Shown piece by piece: positions 62,580 through 64,000 of a DNA stretch of 64,000 nt. Made by a program: the position numbers and the translations under genes. Origin of the DNA: Desertimonas sp963733085. GTDB lineage: Bacteria > Actinomycetota > Acidimicrobiia > Acidimicrobiales > Ilumatobacteraceae. The stretch's first letter is position 1; each line of letters begins with the position of its first letter. Below the pieces are notes generated by a model, which was not told the origin of the DNA, did not search any database, and worked only from the letters and a program-made list of their open reading frames with translations. The DNA lies in contig CAVTBY010000009.1 in the NCBI GenBank assembly GCA_963733085.1, forward strand, positions 103,456-167,455, written 5' to 3'.

Positions 62580-63682
62580 GGAGGGTCGCTCCCTCCGCCC
62601 GCCATGTAAAACCCCATGGCCCGCTCGACGTCGACGGGGAGCGGCGGGATCTGAGAACGGGGCAAGAGATACGTCGACAGGTTGAACAGATCGGTGAACA
62701 CCCTCGCCTGCTTGGCCGAGTCGTCGAGATAGTCGAAGCCCGACGTTCCTCCAGTGCCCATCCTGCTGCCGATCATTCGGCGCACCATCAGGGCGTGGCG
62801 ATAGCGCCAGTTCGTCAACGCCTCGTCGACGTCCATCAGCGTGGCCAGCAGCCGGAATGGAAGTTGCGCCACCGGCTCGTCGCGATACAGGTTGATGAAC
62901 AACGCGGCCTCGAACGCCCGGTGCGACAAGTGGGGGCGATAGCCGGGGTCGTGGCGGGCGTAGGCCTCGGCGTCGAAGGCGGCAGCGAAGTGAGCGGTCG
63001 AGCGGTCGAACGCTTCGAGTCGCCGGGCGCGCTGCTCGGCATCCAGCCGTGGGTCGATCTCGATCGTCCGGCGTTCATCCTGCAGGTTGTGCTCGACAGA
63101 TGCGCGGTAGTCGCGCCAGAAGTCGTAGTCGGCGAGCGTCAGAAACGGTGTCCGTTCGAGCCACGCCTCGACGACGGCGAACAGGGTCGGCTCACCCTCG
63201 GTCCGCTCGATCAGTCGACGGTGTTCGGCCGAGAAACGCGTCGTGTACACGCCACCGCCGATCCGCGGCCGGCCTTGCGGGTCGACACCGAGGCGATTCT
63301 CGATGATGCGGAACTGCATGCTCTGGAAACCTGACGCCGGCACGAGCAGGTCGCGGAAGTCGAGGAAGTCGAGCGGCGTCATCGTCTCCAGCACGTCGAC
63401 CTGATGGAGCAGCAGCCGCTCGATCTCGGCGACCCGATGCAGGTGGCCGACGGCGCGCAGCATGTCGCGATCGGCCACGACCCCGGCGAAGATGTCGAGG
63501 ACAGCGTCGAGCTCGTGGAGGATCTGCTTGAACCACAGCTCATACGCCTGGTGGACGATGATGAACAACAACTCGTCGTGGGCCTCGCGCCCGAGCTGCT
63601 CGCTCTCCGGATGCTGACACGACAGCAGGCGATCGAGCTGCAGGTAGTCGTGGTAGTACAGCGGCTCCTCGGCGTCGCCCAT
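62576..63682 (-). CDS. kynA: Tryptophan 2,3-dioxygenase
   Basis: 368 residues starting at ATG 63682; the frame is open to 63988 but that part is antisense to the AlaX-like gene. YYHDYLQLDRLLSCQHPESE, ELLFIIVHQAYELWFKQILH and ETMTPLDFLDFRDLLVPASG are all conserved TDO segments, followed by SGFQSMQFRIIENRLGVDP. A heme enzyme that opens the indole ring of tryptophan to N-formylkynurenine. It is longer than the usual 270-290 residue bacterial form and resembles eukaryotic-type TDO in having an extended middle. No formamidase is in the window. Confidence 0.94.
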   Translation of the reverse strand: MGDAEEPLYYHDYLQLDRLLSCQHPESEQLGREAHDELLFIIVHQAYELWFKQILHELDAVLDIFAGVVADRDMLRAVGHLHRVAEIERLLLHQVDVLETMTPLDFLDFRDLLVPASGFQSMQFRIIENRLGVDPQGRPRIGGGVYTTRFSAEHRRLIERTEGEPTLFAVVEAWLERTPFLTLADYDFWRDYRASVEHNLQDERRTIEIDPRLDAEQRARRLEAFDRSTAHFAAAFDAEAYARHDPGYRPHLSHRAFEAALFINLYRDEPVAQLPFRLLATLMDVDEALTNWRYRHALMVRRMIGSRMGTGGTSGFDYLDDSAKQARVFTDLFNLSTYLLPRSQIPPLPVDVERAMGFYMAGGGSDPP

Positions 63683-63752
63683 CGCCACCGACGGTACCCG
63701 GCCCGAGTGGTGCTGGTGCCCCCCTTGAACTGCGACTGCTCGAGTTAGGTCG

Positions 63753-64000
63753 TCAGGCCAGCTCGAAGCGGATGCGCCGGTTGCGCTTGCCTTTGTTCTC
63801 GACCTTCGTGATGCGGAACGGCGCCGATTGGGCCGTGTTCGAGAGGTGTGTCCCACCACACGCCTGCCGGTCGACGCCGTCGATGTCGATGACGCGTAGC
63901 TGCCCGTCGGGCGTCGGTGGCGGGGCGACGGACAGGCTGCGGACGAGGCCGGTGGTCGTGCCTGCGGCGGACGCGTCGACGTAGACACTACGCACTTCGA
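63753..64000 (-). CDS. AlaX-like alanyl-tRNA editing protein, C-terminal part
   Basis: Only the last 80 or so residues are in the window; the 5' end is beyond base 64000. The frame holds DIDGVDRQACGGTHLSNTAQ with the CxxxH zinc ligand pair of the AlaX/AlaRS editing domain. APFRITKVENKGKRNRRIRF closes the domain. AlaX proteins hydrolyse Ser- or Gly-tRNA(Ala). It is upstream of TDO on the same strand with a 70-bp gap, perhaps sharing a transcript. Confidence 0.9.
   Translation of the reverse strand, partial: EVRSVYVDASAAGTTTGLVRSLSVAPPPTPDGQLRVIDIDGVDRQACGGTHLSNTAQSAPFRITKVENKGKRNRRIRFELA

Overview
The window is 64 kb of high-GC bacterial chromosome. GTG starts are frequent, stop/start overlaps are tight, and most codons end in G or C. 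The gene content suggests an actinobacterium: an F420-type deazaflavin oxidoreductase, a wax-ester-synthase/DGAT acyltransferase, a DUF222 HNH protein, LuxR-type AAA regulators and a full kynurenine operon. Acidimicrobiia (Ilumatobacter-like) is my best guess, but that is inference, since there is no rRNA in the window.

Region 1-20 kb is rich in regulators and redox genes. It opens with the C-terminal part of a LuxR-type AAA regulator. An NmrA-like dehydrogenase, an ECF41-like sigma factor lacking its SnoaL domain, alpha/beta hydrolases, a YceI protein and a small paralogous protein family follow. A compact module (small protein, molybdopterin oxidoreductase, FAD/NAD reductase, DUF6510 protein) and a ferredoxin come next. 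A minus-strand block (two hydrolases, redoxin, epoxide hydrolase, SDR) then faces a second, paralogous LuxR-type regulator.

Region 20-33 kb looks accessory and decayed. It holds an esterase, a VOC fragment, a deazaflavin oxidoreductase, a DUF6653 protein, an ArsR-SRPBCC pair, a drug-export ABC operon with a MerR regulator, and small secreted proteins. It also holds an IS481 relic, a diverged long repeat present at two loci, clusters of a TTTGTGTCAG inverted repeat and a truncated tRNA-Gly that could mark an old integration junction.

Region 33-44.7 kb is core-like. It contains metX behind a probable SAM riboswitch, a saccharopine-dehydrogenase-like protein, DUF4262, secreted proteins, SURF1, a WS/DGAT acyltransferase, a GMC oxidoreductase and a histidine phosphatase.

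Region 44.8-53.6 kb is a purine operon: purL with a PurS-like N-terminus, purQ, purC, purF, then a PurD-PurM fusion, ending in a stand-alone TOPRIM protein.

Region 53.6-58 kb has a TetR/NTF2-like pair with paired operators, an IS110 element, a broken DUF222-HNH gene and a nucleotidyltransferase fragment.

Region 58-63.7 kb is one translationally coupled minus-strand operon for tryptophan degradation: TDO, kynureninase, KMO, RidA-like protein, 3-hydroxyanthranilate dioxygenase and ACMS decarboxylase. An AlaX-like gene upstream runs off the window.

Many otherwise full-length genes carry one-base indels, mostly insertions. I read most of these as probable sequence errors and annotate the genes across them, noting each position.
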